From Thermoflavifilum sp. (GTDB taxonomy: Bacteria > Bacteroidota > Bacteroidia > Chitinophagales > Chitinophagaceae): a DNA stretch of 64,000 nucleotides. Positions within the stretch are counted from its first letter, which is position 1; each line of letters starts with the position of its first letter. The stretch lies in assembly GCF_014961315.1 (NCBI RefSeq), contig NZ_CP063141.1, positions 1,302,001 to 1,366,000 of the forward strand. Direction: 5' to 3'. This document shows, piece after piece, positions 26,950 to 34,877 of this stretch. The notes below the pieces were generated by a model. That model worked only from the letters and a program-made list of their open reading frames with translations, was not told the origin of the DNA and ran no database searches. A program made the position numbers and the translations under genes.

Positions 26950-27953
26950 TGTGGATGCTCAACCTTTCTCGTTTCATATCGCTGAGTTCAGTTGCATTGT
27001 TCTGCTGCCTGTTGAACATATCCTGCAGCAGAACGCCGGTAACGCAACCTGTGCCTGTGATCTGGGATACCGATATCGGACCCGATTTCGACGATGCAGG
27101 CGCTTTAGCCATGCTACACCACCTGGCCGATAGCGGGCGCATCCATTTGCTGGCCACCATGGCTTCCAATCGATATCCACATACTGTAGCGGTTTTGCAG
27201 ATCCTGAACAGCTGGTATGGCCGTCCACAGCTACCCATTGGCGAGGCCGACAGTGCCGATGCGCCAATAGTGCCCGATGGCTGTGGATGGACCGATAGCC
27301 TGATGCATGAGTATGGTGATGTAATCGCTCAAGCTTCCGCACCCCGTCCGGCTGTGAAGCTTTATCGAAGATTACTGGCCGCCGCTCCCGATACCAGCGT
27401 GGTGATTATCAGTACCGGGTTTTTCAGCAATCTGGCCGCCTTATTGCGTTCCCCCGCCGATAGGTATGCCCAGGAAAATGGAGTCGAGCTGGTACGTCGA
27501 AAAGTGAAATACCTGATCAGCATGGCGGGCGCATTTCCCCGGGGCAGAGAATTTAATGTGTACAACGATCCGCTATCGGCCGCTTATGTAGCCGACCACT
27601 GGCCCACACCCATCTTTTTCAGTGGATATGAAATCGGCGATTCTATTTTCACGGGCTTACCTTTCACTTGGCACACTCAAAAACGTTTTCCGCTGCAGCT
27701 CATTTTTCAAACCGGGCTGCACTGCTGGCATGAAGATTCTACGGGTCATCCCAGCTGGGACGAAACAGCCGTACTGGCTGCCATTGATACCGCACACAGG
27801 CTGTTTGACCTCCATCCGGGGCATATCCAGATTCGTGCAGACGGCTTCAATTCCTGGGAAAATAATCCTGAAGGACATCAATATTATCTGATGCTCAAAA
27901 CACCTCGCCCTGTACTGGCTCGGATCATCGATGGTTATTTGCTGGAAAGATAA
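26949..27953 (+). CDS. Nucleoside hydrolase-like lipoprotein
   Basis: A 334-residue exported protein. Its N-terminus is a lipoprotein signal with a lipobox-like LNISC near residue 25. The mature part belongs to the inosine-uridine nucleoside hydrolase family, which cleave the N-glycosidic bond of nucleosides. The Ca2+-binding aspartate motif appears as DTDIGPDFDDAGAL, a slight variant of the usual DTDxGxDDAxAL. A later EFNVYNDPLSAAY segment matches the family's second ligand region. The ATG at 26949 overlaps the TGA of the upstream E2 gene by one base. A periplasmic or cell-surface nucleoside-scavenging role is inferred from the signal. Confidence 0.85.
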   Translation: MWMLNLSRFISLSSVALFCCLLNISCSRTPVTQPVPVIWDTDIGPDFDDAGALAMLHHLADSGRIHLLATMASNRYPHTVAVLQILNSWYGRPQLPIGEADSADAPIVPDGCGWTDSLMHEYGDVIAQASAPRPAVKLYRRLLAAAPDTSVVIISTGFFSNLAALLRSPADRYAQENGVELVRRKVKYLISMAGAFPRGREFNVYNDPLSAAYVADHWPTPIFFSGYEIGDSIFTGLPFTWHTQKRFPLQLIFQTGLHCWHEDSTGHPSWDETAVLAAIDTAHRLFDLHPGHIQIRADGFNSWENNPEGHQYYLMLKTPRPVLARIIDGYLLER

Positions 27954-28054
27954 ACAGTATAAAAATGAGCGACAGTCCAGTTTTTCAACACTTCTCAAGC
28001 TAAAAATTGTGCGGATAAGAAAATGGTATCAAGTGCTCATCAGGGGAGATGCGA

Positions 28055-28312
28055 TCAGTCTTGCTCGGTATGCCTGGTTGGTGTGCTATCCTCATCCTGC
28101 TTCTGGCTTAACCACCAGCGATAACCAATAAATCCCACCAGTGCCAGCGGGGTGACCATGAGGTAGAGAATGCCTGCATTCAGGCTGCGTGCGGCATGGG
28201 GATCGAGGTCAGAAGCTGTTTTCGTGCAGATGGAACACTGAGCATGTGCAGCAGCCACTACCAGCATAAGCCCAACCGTAAGCATCAAACCGTATATCAG
28301 AAACTTCTTCAT
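28055..28312 (-). CDS. Small exported membrane protein with a CxxC motif
   Basis: An 85-residue protein. It has a signal-like N-terminal hydrophobic helix (about residues 5-24, ending AHAQ), then QCSICTK, which is a C-x-x-C pair directly after the cleavage site, and one more hydrophobic helix (about 46-65). The C-terminus is short and charged. Similar small proteins occur in Chitinophagaceae, but I know no function. The C-x-x-C could bind a metal or act in redox chemistry. The ATG at 28312 is supported by an exact TATATTTG promoter element 34 bases upstream. It is a separate transcription unit, convergent with the nucleoside hydrolase. Confidence 0.75.
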   Translation of the reverse strand: MKKFLIYGLMLTVGLMLVVAAAHAQCSICTKTASDLDPHAARSLNAGILYLMVTPLALVGFIGYRWWLSQKQDEDSTPTRHTEQD

Positions 28313-28346
28313 CCTCCTGATGCTTTTAGGGTAAAAGAATCATCAA

Positions 28347-28354
28347 CAAATATA
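28347..28354 (-). promoter_or_regulatory. -7 promoter element of the small CxxC membrane protein gene
   Basis: TATATTTG is an exact TAnnTTTG match 34 bases upstream of the ATG at 28312. Confidence 0.55.
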
Positions 28355-28464
28355 CGAAATTCTATGTAGCTGAACGCTCAATGGCCTATCTTTTTACATT
28401 TTACATACAGGTTTACCCTGCAGGATAAAACTGTGAAACGGATTGGCCGACCGAAAAGGAAAAA

Positions 28465-28490
28465 TACCGTTTGTACTGCTTTAGTACCGT
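28465..28490 (+). promoter_or_regulatory. Inverted and direct repeats upstream of the DUF1648 gene
   Basis: GTACT (28473-28477) and AGTAC (28483-28487) form a perfect short inverted repeat. It is flanked by TACCGT at 28465-28470 and 28485-28490. It lies 71 bases upstream of the ATG at 28561 and could be a regulator site. No protein is known to bind it, and the rest of the 28313-28560 spacer shows nothing else clear. Confidence 0.3.
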
Positions 28491-28560
28491 AACACACATA
28501 AGCGCTAAAAAACATCAAATTTGCTTTACATTGTGTATGGGGTAATTACTGTATGGAGCC

Positions 28561-29085
28561 ATGAATGCTTTTAACAACACCAGGCAGCCAAGACCCGTCA
28601 TGAAATTAAAACTTCGGGTTTTCGACATCATACTCGAAATGGCGGGATGGCTTTTGCTCCTCGCAGGCTGGTTCATCCCCTTGTGGGAATATAATCGGCT
28701 GCCACAACGCATACCCGTGCACTTTAATTGGTCGGGACAGGCCGATAGCATGGGTGAAAAATGGATGATCTGGATAATACCATCCATTGCAACTATTCTT
28801 TTTTCAGGCTTAACCTTATTGAATCGATATCCTCAAATATTCAATTATCCAGTTCGCATTACCGAGCAAAATGCATACAGGCAATACACACTTGCTACAC
28901 GATTGATCAGGTATTTGAAAACCATTGTCGTATTTATTTTTGAATTTATTTCCCTTCAGGTTATCAAGTCAGCAGAAGGGAAATCAGCCGGAATACCACG
29001 TTGGTTCTTGCCTGTGGTTTTAATATTGGTGTTTATACCCCTGATTTATGATGTCATACGTTCCCTGAGCAACCATGGTAAATAA
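28561..29085 (+). CDS. DUF1648 domain membrane protein
   Basis: A 174-residue inner-membrane protein with four hydrophobic segments. Between the first two lies LPQRIPVHFNWSGQADSMG, the signature of DUF1648, a domain shared with the Bacillus immunity/sensor protein SdpI. The function in Bacteroidota is unknown. The first 14 residues are hydrophilic, and an internal ATG at codon 14 is a possible alternative start. It stands alone, with candidate regulatory repeats upstream and no clear terminator downstream. Confidence 0.82.
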   Translation: MNAFNNTRQPRPVMKLKLRVFDIILEMAGWLLLLAGWFIPLWEYNRLPQRIPVHFNWSGQADSMGEKWMIWIIPSIATILFSGLTLLNRYPQIFNYPVRITEQNAYRQYTLATRLIRYLKTIVVFIFEFISLQVIKSAEGKSAGIPRWFLPVVLILVFIPLIYDVIRSLSNHGK

Positions 29086-29186
29086 AAACTGAAGCGAACA
29101 ATATATACAGAAGCTATCATGATCGTTGTTGCAGTTTGCATGTTTTTCTGAAAATGAAAATTTTAATGACGTAAACACATATATTT

Positions 29187-29612
29187 ATGATTACGCGTTT
29201 TCTTGCCGCTTATGTAGCTGTATATATTTTCAACAGCTTAAGTGGTTATCTTATACATGATCGATTGTTGCATCAACAGTATATGGAGTTGATGCCCATA
29301 TTACATACTGAACATATCCAGCATAAAATATGGGCGTTTATACTAACAGCTGTTACCGGATCGTTTTTCTTTACCCTTGTGTACAGTGCTTGGAAAAAAT
29401 CGGGCAGCATATCCGAGGGATTGGTTTATGGTTTGATCATTGGCCTGTGGATGGGATTGAGTATGTCATTGAATGCCTATGCATCAACGGGATTAATTCC
29501 ACTTTCGCTTGCAATGAAGTGGTTTTTGTATAGCCTACTGCAATATGTTTTGGCCGGCATGCTGGTGGCCTGGGTTTATCATATTCATTCTTTTACGAAA
29601 ACAAACAAATAG
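29187..29612 (+). CDS. Hypothetical four-helix membrane protein
   Basis: A 141-residue protein with about four hydrophobic segments (roughly residues 4-22, 47-68, 78-98 and 110-130) and short loops. I do not recognise the family with certainty. A near-consensus promoter, TATATTTA, lies immediately at the start region, so the message may have little or no leader. It sits between two other membrane-protein genes but is separated from each by about 100 bases. Confidence 0.65.
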   Translation: MITRFLAAYVAVYIFNSLSGYLIHDRLLHQQYMELMPILHTEHIQHKIWAFILTAVTGSFFFTLVYSAWKKSGSISEGLVYGLIIGLWMGLSMSLNAYASTGLIPLSLAMKWFLYSLLQYVLAGMLVAWVYHIHSFTKTNK

Positions 29613-29741
29613 GGTTGTACATATTCCTGTTTTTGTTTCCTGTGTTTTGCATTGAATCTTAGAGGTTTTTCACATCATTTTCGCTTTACGGATAGTGTAT
29701 TTTCGCATTGAATTTTCTAATTTGGTGGATAATTTATCTGG

Positions 29742-30662
29742 ATGAGCAATAAATTTCAATACACGGGTTATGGCATGCAGGTATTCATCCTCATTGCGTT
29801 GACGATTGCAGGATTCGTGTTCTATTTTTTATTGAGCATGATATTGCTGCTCGGGCATGGCGGGTTGCAGATGTTAGATGCCCAACAGATGTTAAATGAT
29901 CCGGCCATGCTGGGTTTACTCAAGATGCTGCAATCTCTTTCGAGTATTATGATATTTTTATTACCTGCGTTGACTTTTGCATGGATGGCGGATACGGAGC
30001 CCTTGCGCTGGATAGGCTTGCGTCATGCTTTTGGTATGAAGCAGCTGATTGTAGTGATTGGCTTGATGGTGGCGAGTCTGCCCTTTATTGGGTTAACCGG
30101 ACAATGGAATGAACAGATTCACCTGGGTGGCCGTTTACACGAACTGGAAACCTGGATCCGAAACACGGAAGCACTGGCCGAAAAGCAAACCCGTCTTTTG
30201 CTTACCACGCATGGTATAACGGATTATCTGGTAAACCTCCTGATGATAGCGATATTGCCGGGTATTTGTGAAGAAGCCTTTTTTCGGGGAGCCTTACAGC
30301 GCCTGCTGATTGGATGGACAGGCCGCACCACCCCGGGTGTTGTGCTGACTGCTCTTATCTTCAGCTTCTTACATTTTCAGTTTTTAGGTTTTCTGCCTCG
30401 CTTTATCCTGGGTATGATGCTGGGCTATGTATATACCTACAGTGGTAGCCTCTGGCTGGCCATGATAGGTCATTTTGTAAATAATGGCGTGGATGTTACG
30501 CTTATGTATTTTTATCAACTGGGCTGGATAAGCACCGATCCCATGGGTAACAGCCATGTTGATCTCTGGTCGGGATTGTTGAGTGCTGCCATCGTCATCG
30601 CTTTGTTGTTGGGATTAAAACGCTTATCTGCTCAAAACATGGCAAGCAGAGAAGTTCAATGA
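29742..30662 (+). CDS. CPBP-family intramembrane metalloprotease
   Basis: A 306-residue integral membrane protein of the CPBP (CAAX protease and bacteriocin processing, Abi) family, glutamate-dependent proteases within the membrane. All three motifs are visible: E177-E178-x-x-x-R182, F-x-x-x-H211 and H244-x-x-x-N248. About eight hydrophobic helices surround them. Substrates in Bacteroidota are unknown. It leads a plus-strand run with the DUF2007 gene and cdsA, with gaps of 48 and 45 bases. Confidence 0.9.
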   Translation: MSNKFQYTGYGMQVFILIALTIAGFVFYFLLSMILLLGHGGLQMLDAQQMLNDPAMLGLLKMLQSLSSIMIFLLPALTFAWMADTEPLRWIGLRHAFGMKQLIVVIGLMVASLPFIGLTGQWNEQIHLGGRLHELETWIRNTEALAEKQTRLLLTTHGITDYLVNLLMIAILPGICEEAFFRGALQRLLIGWTGRTTPGVVLTALIFSFLHFQFLGFLPRFILGMMLGYVYTYSGSLWLAMIGHFVNNGVDVTLMYFYQLGWISTDPMGNSHVDLWSGLLSAAIVIALLLGLKRLSAQNMASREVQ

Positions 30663-30710
30663 AGCCTGCGATAGGAGAGAAATATACAACGGATAAAAAT
30701 CTTGAAATGT

Positions 30711-30917
30711 ATGGAAACAGATTGGGTAAAAATTTACACAACAAGACAATCGTACGAAGCCGCACTCATCCAGGGCATGCTTAAAGAATACGGTATTGAA
30801 AGCGTCATGATGAATCGTCAGGATTCCGAATTTCTTGTGGGTGAAATTCATCTTTATGTACATCGCTCAGATGCGGAAGAGGCGATAAGATTAATCGAAC
30901 AAACACGAGAAGAATAA
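30711..30917 (+). CDS. DUF2007 domain protein
   Basis: A 68-residue protein made of one DUF2007 domain, a small ferredoxin-like alpha/beta fold proposed to be a signal-transducing module (PII-like). The pattern METDWVKIY, then an AALIQGMLKEYGI helix and LYVHRSDAEEAIRLI, matches the family. The ATG at 30711 is preferred to the TTG at 30702. It lies between a CPBP protease and cdsA in a probable operon. Its ligand is unknown. Confidence 0.85.
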   Translation: METDWVKIYTTRQSYEAALIQGMLKEYGIESVMMNRQDSEFLVGEIHLYVHRSDAEEAIRLIEQTREE

Positions 30918-30962
30918 TTCATATTGCATGATTTTGCTTATCGTTTACAAGCCATATCTTGC

Positions 30963-31838
30963 ATGAGTACTTTTTCCCGAACCTTCATCACGCGCAGCCT
31001 TACAGCAGTGGTTTTTGTGGCCATCATGCTCATGGGTTTCTTATTGAATCGGTATAGTTTTCTGATATTATTTATCTTGATTGCGGCAGGATGTATGGTG
31101 GAATACCAGCAGCTGATGCATTTGGTGATGGTTCGTTTTTCAAAAAGCAAAGAGGTAGAGAAACCGAATCCAGTGCAACGGATAGCTATGTGGCTTGGTG
31201 TATCAGGCATTTTATTGATGGGTGTGGGTGGAGCATTGCCTGCGCATTCGCTTCGAATCGATGTTATAGGCTTTGACGTTCTGATGATAAGCTTTGTGTT
31301 GATTCCTTTATCTGAGTTGTTTATCGGAAGTTTTCGATGGGTTTCTGTCCTGTTTTCCTTGATAGGCTGTCTGTATGTAGGCCTGGCGCCTGCTTTCATG
31401 ATTTATTTCAGATGGCAAGAGGTCAACAAAGATGTACAATGGATTCCAGTCATTATTATAGGTTGTGTATGGGTTAATGATACGATGGCCTATCTTACAG
31501 GCTCCCTGTTAGGGAAGCATAAGCTCTGGCCTGCTGTTTCACCGGGAAAAACCTGGGAAGGCACGCTTGGCGGCCTATTGTGTACGGTGGCGCTGTCGTT
31601 TGCGGCTTCATGGATGTGGCCATTATTCAACCGATGGCACTGGATGAGCATCGCTTTGCTGGTTGGCATATCGGGTACACTTGGCGATTTGCTGGAATCG
31701 GGATGGAAGAGAATGGCTGGCGTAAAGGATTCCGGTCGATTGATGCCTGGCCATGGCGGCATGCTCGATCGATTTGATTCTTTACTGGTAGCCACGCCAA
31801 TCGTATGGTTATATGTTCACGTCTGGATGTTTCGATAG
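30963..31838 (+). CDS. cdsA: Phosphatidate cytidylyltransferase
   Basis: A 291-residue multi-pass inner-membrane enzyme that makes CDP-diacylglycerol from phosphatidate and CTP, the branch point of phospholipid synthesis. About seven or eight hydrophobic helices precede the C-terminal CDS signature, in which SPGKTWEGTLGG, GDLLESGWKRM, KDSG and PGHGGMLDRFDS can be read. Those motifs hold the Mg2+ and cytidyl-binding acids. The start at 30963 is used because the earlier in-frame TTG adds a sequence without family counterpart. psd follows 53 bases later with its own promoter, forming a phospholipid pair. Confidence 0.95.
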   Translation: MSTFSRTFITRSLTAVVFVAIMLMGFLLNRYSFLILFILIAAGCMVEYQQLMHLVMVRFSKSKEVEKPNPVQRIAMWLGVSGILLMGVGGALPAHSLRIDVIGFDVLMISFVLIPLSELFIGSFRWVSVLFSLIGCLYVGLAPAFMIYFRWQEVNKDVQWIPVIIIGCVWVNDTMAYLTGSLLGKHKLWPAVSPGKTWEGTLGGLLCTVALSFAASWMWPLFNRWHWMSIALLVGISGTLGDLLESGWKRMAGVKDSGRLMPGHGGMLDRFDSLLVATPIVWLYVHVWMFR

Positions 31839-31866
31839 CAGATACGTGTGGTACCAGATTTAATTT

Positions 31867-31874
31867 TATCTTTG
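31867..31874 (+). promoter_or_regulatory. -7 promoter element of psd
   Basis: TATCTTTG is an exact TAnnTTTG match that ends 17 bases before the psd ATG at 31892. Confidence 0.55.
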
Positions 31875-31891
31875 TATAGATAGTTCTGCAC

Positions 31892-32551
31892 ATGCATATT
31901 CATCGAGAAGGATATCGAATCATTGCTGTTTCGGCCATCGTTTTACTGATTTTAGACTGGCTTATCTATCATTTCCTCCATCAACATTTCCCTTCTGTTT
32001 GGGGGCTCTGGCTGATAGTTTCCATTGTATTGTTCATTTTCATCATCGCTTTTTTTCGTGTACCTCATCGGCGTAAGGTTATGGATGAACGTGCAATCTT
32101 TTCAGCCGCAGACGGCCATGTGGTGGCCATTGAAGAATTGGAAGAAACGGAATACTTTCAGGATAAGCGTGTGCAGATTTCTGTTTTCATGAGTCCATTA
32201 AATGTACATGTCAATTATTATCCCGTTTCGGGTGAAGTTACATATTCAGCTTACCATCCCGGGAAATATCTGGTAGCCTGGCATCCCAAATCCTCCACAC
32301 TCAACGAACGTCATTCCCTGGTGATTCGTTCCCACTACGGTGAAGTGATGGTGAAACAAATTGCCGGAGTCATGGCTCGTCGAATTGTAAACTATGCACA
32401 AAAAGGCATGCAGGTACAACAGGGCGATGAACTGGGATTCATTAAATTCGGTTCCAGAGTAGACATCTTGCTTCCGCCACAGGTACAGATTCATGTAAGG
32501 CTTCAACAACCGGTAAAAGCCGGTATTACGCGACTGGCAAGCTGGTTATGA
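31892..32551 (+). CDS. psd: Phosphatidylserine decarboxylase (archaeal/short type)
   Basis: A 219-residue proenzyme that makes phosphatidylethanolamine from phosphatidylserine. Two N-terminal hydrophobic helices (about residues 10-26 and 36-55) anchor it. The autocatalytic cleavage site that creates the pyruvoyl group is G187-S188 in FIKFGSRVD. The histidines of the decarboxylase core lie in MSPLNVHVNYYP. The length fits the short PSD-A type. It pairs with cdsA upstream. Its product is the main phospholipid of most Bacteroidota. Confidence 0.95.
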   Translation: MHIHREGYRIIAVSAIVLLILDWLIYHFLHQHFPSVWGLWLIVSIVLFIFIIAFFRVPHRRKVMDERAIFSAADGHVVAIEELEETEYFQDKRVQISVFMSPLNVHVNYYPVSGEVTYSAYHPGKYLVAWHPKSSTLNERHSLVIRSHYGEVMVKQIAGVMARRIVNYAQKGMQVQQGDELGFIKFGSRVDILLPPQVQIHVRLQQPVKAGITRLASWL

Positions 32552-32574
32552 ATCTTTTAAAGCGTATGTTCGTA

Positions 32575-33282
32575 TTAAAGAATCCGTTTTAAATCTTCCA
32601 GATGATGTATGATGTAAGTAGCTGATACTGTGCATTGATGTTGATCGGGATTGAAATATACTTGATCTATACCGGCTTGTTGTGCACCCACAATATCTGC
32701 TTCCACATCATCTCCTATCATCAGGCTTTCTTCAGCATTAGCCTGTATGCGCGTGAGCGCATATCGAAAAAATGATAATTCCGGCTTCAAACAACCCGCC
32801 TCTGCAGAGGTAATCACATGTTCAAAATAATGCGCAATTCCGGCACGTTGTAATTTTAATCCCTGAATTTCCGGGAAACCATTCGTGAGAATATGTAGAT
32901 GATAATGCTTATCCATCAAATAATCCAGAATATCCCTTGCCCCTGGCATCAGTTGTGATTGATGAGGTAATGCTTTTAAGAAATCTTCACCCAGGCGAGC
33001 AGCCAGTGTTTCATCGGGATAATGAATTTCCTGAAGTGCAAGCCACATGCGTTTCCACTGCAATTCTTCTCTGCTGATCTGGTGATTGCGATAGGCCTCC
33101 CAGAGCCGCAGGTTATGCTGTTGATAGCTCTGGTAGAAGCTGTTAAAATCTGCTCCGGTTTTTTCTTCGAGCGAATAGTTTTCATATAACTGTTCCAGGG
33201 TAAGTTCAGCATTTCGAGCAAAGTCCCACAGGGTATGATCCAGGTCAAAAAATAAATGCCGGTACTTCATCAGGCCATACAT
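32575..33282 (-). CDS. yjjG: YjjG-family noncanonical pyrimidine nucleotidase (HAD)
   Basis: A 235-residue haloacid-dehalogenase-superfamily phosphatase. The nucleophile motif FFDLDHTLWDF lies near residue 11. The ILTNG motif II, a lysine in the LKPELSFF segment (motif III) and the GDDVEADIVGA acid pair (motif IV) are all visible. The early LWDF motif is typical of YjjG, which dephosphorylates non-canonical pyrimidine nucleotides. The start may be ATG 33282 or ATG 33270; an exact TATTTTTG element precedes both. It is convergent with psd and 24 bases away. Confidence 0.9.
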   Translation of the reverse strand: MYGLMKYRHLFFDLDHTLWDFARNAELTLEQLYENYSLEEKTGADFNSFYQSYQQHNLRLWEAYRNHQISREELQWKRMWLALQEIHYPDETLAARLGEDFLKALPHQSQLMPGARDILDYLMDKHYHLHILTNGFPEIQGLKLQRAGIAHYFEHVITSAEAGCLKPELSFFRYALTRIQANAEESLMIGDDVEADIVGAQQAGIDQVYFNPDQHQCTVSATYIIHHLEDLKRIL

Positions 33283-33303
33283 TTACACACAAAATTCATG
33301 AAA

Positions 33304-33311
33304 CAAAAATA
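33304..33311 (-). promoter_or_regulatory. -7 promoter element of yjjG
   Basis: TATTTTTG is an exact TAnnTTTG match, 21 bases before ATG 33282. Confidence 0.5.
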
Positions 33312-33428
33312 AAAACGCAACAATACGATCAAACGATTTTTGGTTTCTGATCAGACGAGTATTTTAAAAAAACAATTGATTTTAAAAGACTTCCTTTTAT
33401 TTTTAGCCTGTATTTATTCCATTTCGCT

Positions 33429-34748
33429 ATGCCCTTATTGATTACATTCACTGGAATCGTTTTACTCATTCTGCTGATTGCGTGGATAAAAGCCGATACT
33501 TTTTTGTCGTTTTTGCTGGTGAGCGTATGTGTGGGATGGTGGAGTGGTATGGACGTTGATGCGATTGTACATGCTATCGAGTCGGGTATCGGCAGCACAC
33601 TGGGGTCGCTGGTCATCATTCTTGGATTGGGTGCCATGCTGGGTAGACTTGTAGCCGATAGTGGTGCTGCCAGGCAAATTACCGATCAGTTGATGAGATG
33701 GTTTGGGTTGCCTCATATTCGCTGGGGTTTGGCACTGGCAGGACTGATCATTGGTATTCCTTTGTTTTATACGGCTGGTTTTGTGGTGGTTGTGCCTTTT
33801 ATATTTTCTATTGCATATACTACACGATTGCCTTTGTTATACGTGGCTATACCCATGCTCTCTGCTTTATCAGTTGCACATGGTTTTTTGCCACCACATC
33901 CTTCGCCTACGGCAATAGCGGTTGAATTACATGCAAGCATTGGTAAAACATTATTGTACGGAATAATCGTTGCCATACCGGTCATAACCCTTGCCGGTCC
34001 TTTATTTGCAGGGCTATTGAAAAGATATCATCCAGTCGTTAACGAGCAAACGTTCGCATGGTCGTCTTCCACTATTCCTAATCCGCCGGGTGTTATAGCC
34101 AGTTTTATCATTGCACTGATGCCATTGATATTGCTCAGCTTGTTTACTATCAGTACCTTATTTTTACCGGTATCGCATCCATGGATGCGGGCGCTACATT
34201 TCATCGGAAATCCCGATATCGCCATGTTCATATCCGTAGTTGTAGCCATTATAGCACTTGGATTGAACAGAGGTTTATCCATGAAATCGGTTACCCATAT
34301 TCTGCAGGATGCTTTTCAACAGGTTTCTGTCGTGATGTTTGTGATTGCAGGTGCAGGAGCTTTCATGCAGGTATTGCACGACGGTGGATTGAATGATTAT
34401 CTTGCATCTATCTTCATGCAATGGCATATTCATCCCCTGTTGATGGGCTGGCTGGTGGCTGCAATGATCAGGATATGCATAGGTTCGGCAACCGTAGCCG
34501 GCTTAACAGCAGTGGGTATCCTGCTGCCCTTTTTGCATCAATCGCATGTTTCACCGGAATTAATGGTCTTATCTATCGGCGCAGGGAGTTTGATGTTTTC
34601 TCATGTAAATGATGGCGGTTTCTGGTTGTTCAAAGAATATTTTCATCTGTCTATGAAACAAACTTTTCTCACCTGGAGTATCATGGAAACGATTGTATCT
34701 ATTGGAGGCCTGGCGGGCGTGTGGATACTTCATTTGCTGCATGTTTAA
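33429..34748 (+). CDS. GntP-family gluconate:H+ symporter
   Basis: A 439-residue inner-membrane transporter of the GntP (gluconate permease) family with about twelve to fourteen hydrophobic helices. Family landmarks include GLGAMLGRLVADSGAA, the PLFYTAGFVV helix, the HGFLPPHPSP loop and the C-terminal SHVNDGGFWLFKEYF. GntP members import gluconate or related sugar acids with protons. It is followed by the SusC/SusD/phosphatase operon after 129 bases. A GMC sugar-dehydrogenase operon occurs 20 kb away, so uptake of oxidised sugars is plausible but inferred. Confidence 0.93.
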   Translation: MPLLITFTGIVLLILLIAWIKADTFLSFLLVSVCVGWWSGMDVDAIVHAIESGIGSTLGSLVIILGLGAMLGRLVADSGAARQITDQLMRWFGLPHIRWGLALAGLIIGIPLFYTAGFVVVVPFIFSIAYTTRLPLLYVAIPMLSALSVAHGFLPPHPSPTAIAVELHASIGKTLLYGIIVAIPVITLAGPLFAGLLKRYHPVVNEQTFAWSSSTIPNPPGVIASFIIALMPLILLSLFTISTLFLPVSHPWMRALHFIGNPDIAMFISVVVAIIALGLNRGLSMKSVTHILQDAFQQVSVVMFVIAGAGAFMQVLHDGGLNDYLASIFMQWHIHPLLMGWLVAAMIRICIGSATVAGLTAVGILLPFLHQSHVSPELMVLSIGAGSLMFSHVNDGGFWLFKEYFHLSMKQTFLTWSIMETIVSIGGLAGVWILHLLHV

Positions 34749-34834
34749 TAAGATACCACAGATTAATGTTTGTTATGTTTTAATGATTCCTTAAAAACAA
34801 ATTCACCTTTTGTTATCGATTTGTTCATGTTGCA

Positions 34835-34863
34835 GGTGGAGGTTTGTGATAGAATTCCTCACC
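34835..34863 (+). other. Possible leader hairpin before the SusC gene
   Basis: GGTGgAGG (34835-34842) can pair with CCTCACC (34857-34863) with one bulged base, around a 14-base loop. It ends 15 bases before the ATG at 34878, where it could affect translation. This is a single weak structure and may be chance. Confidence 0.3.
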
Positions 34864-34877
34864 TCAACCTGTACGAT

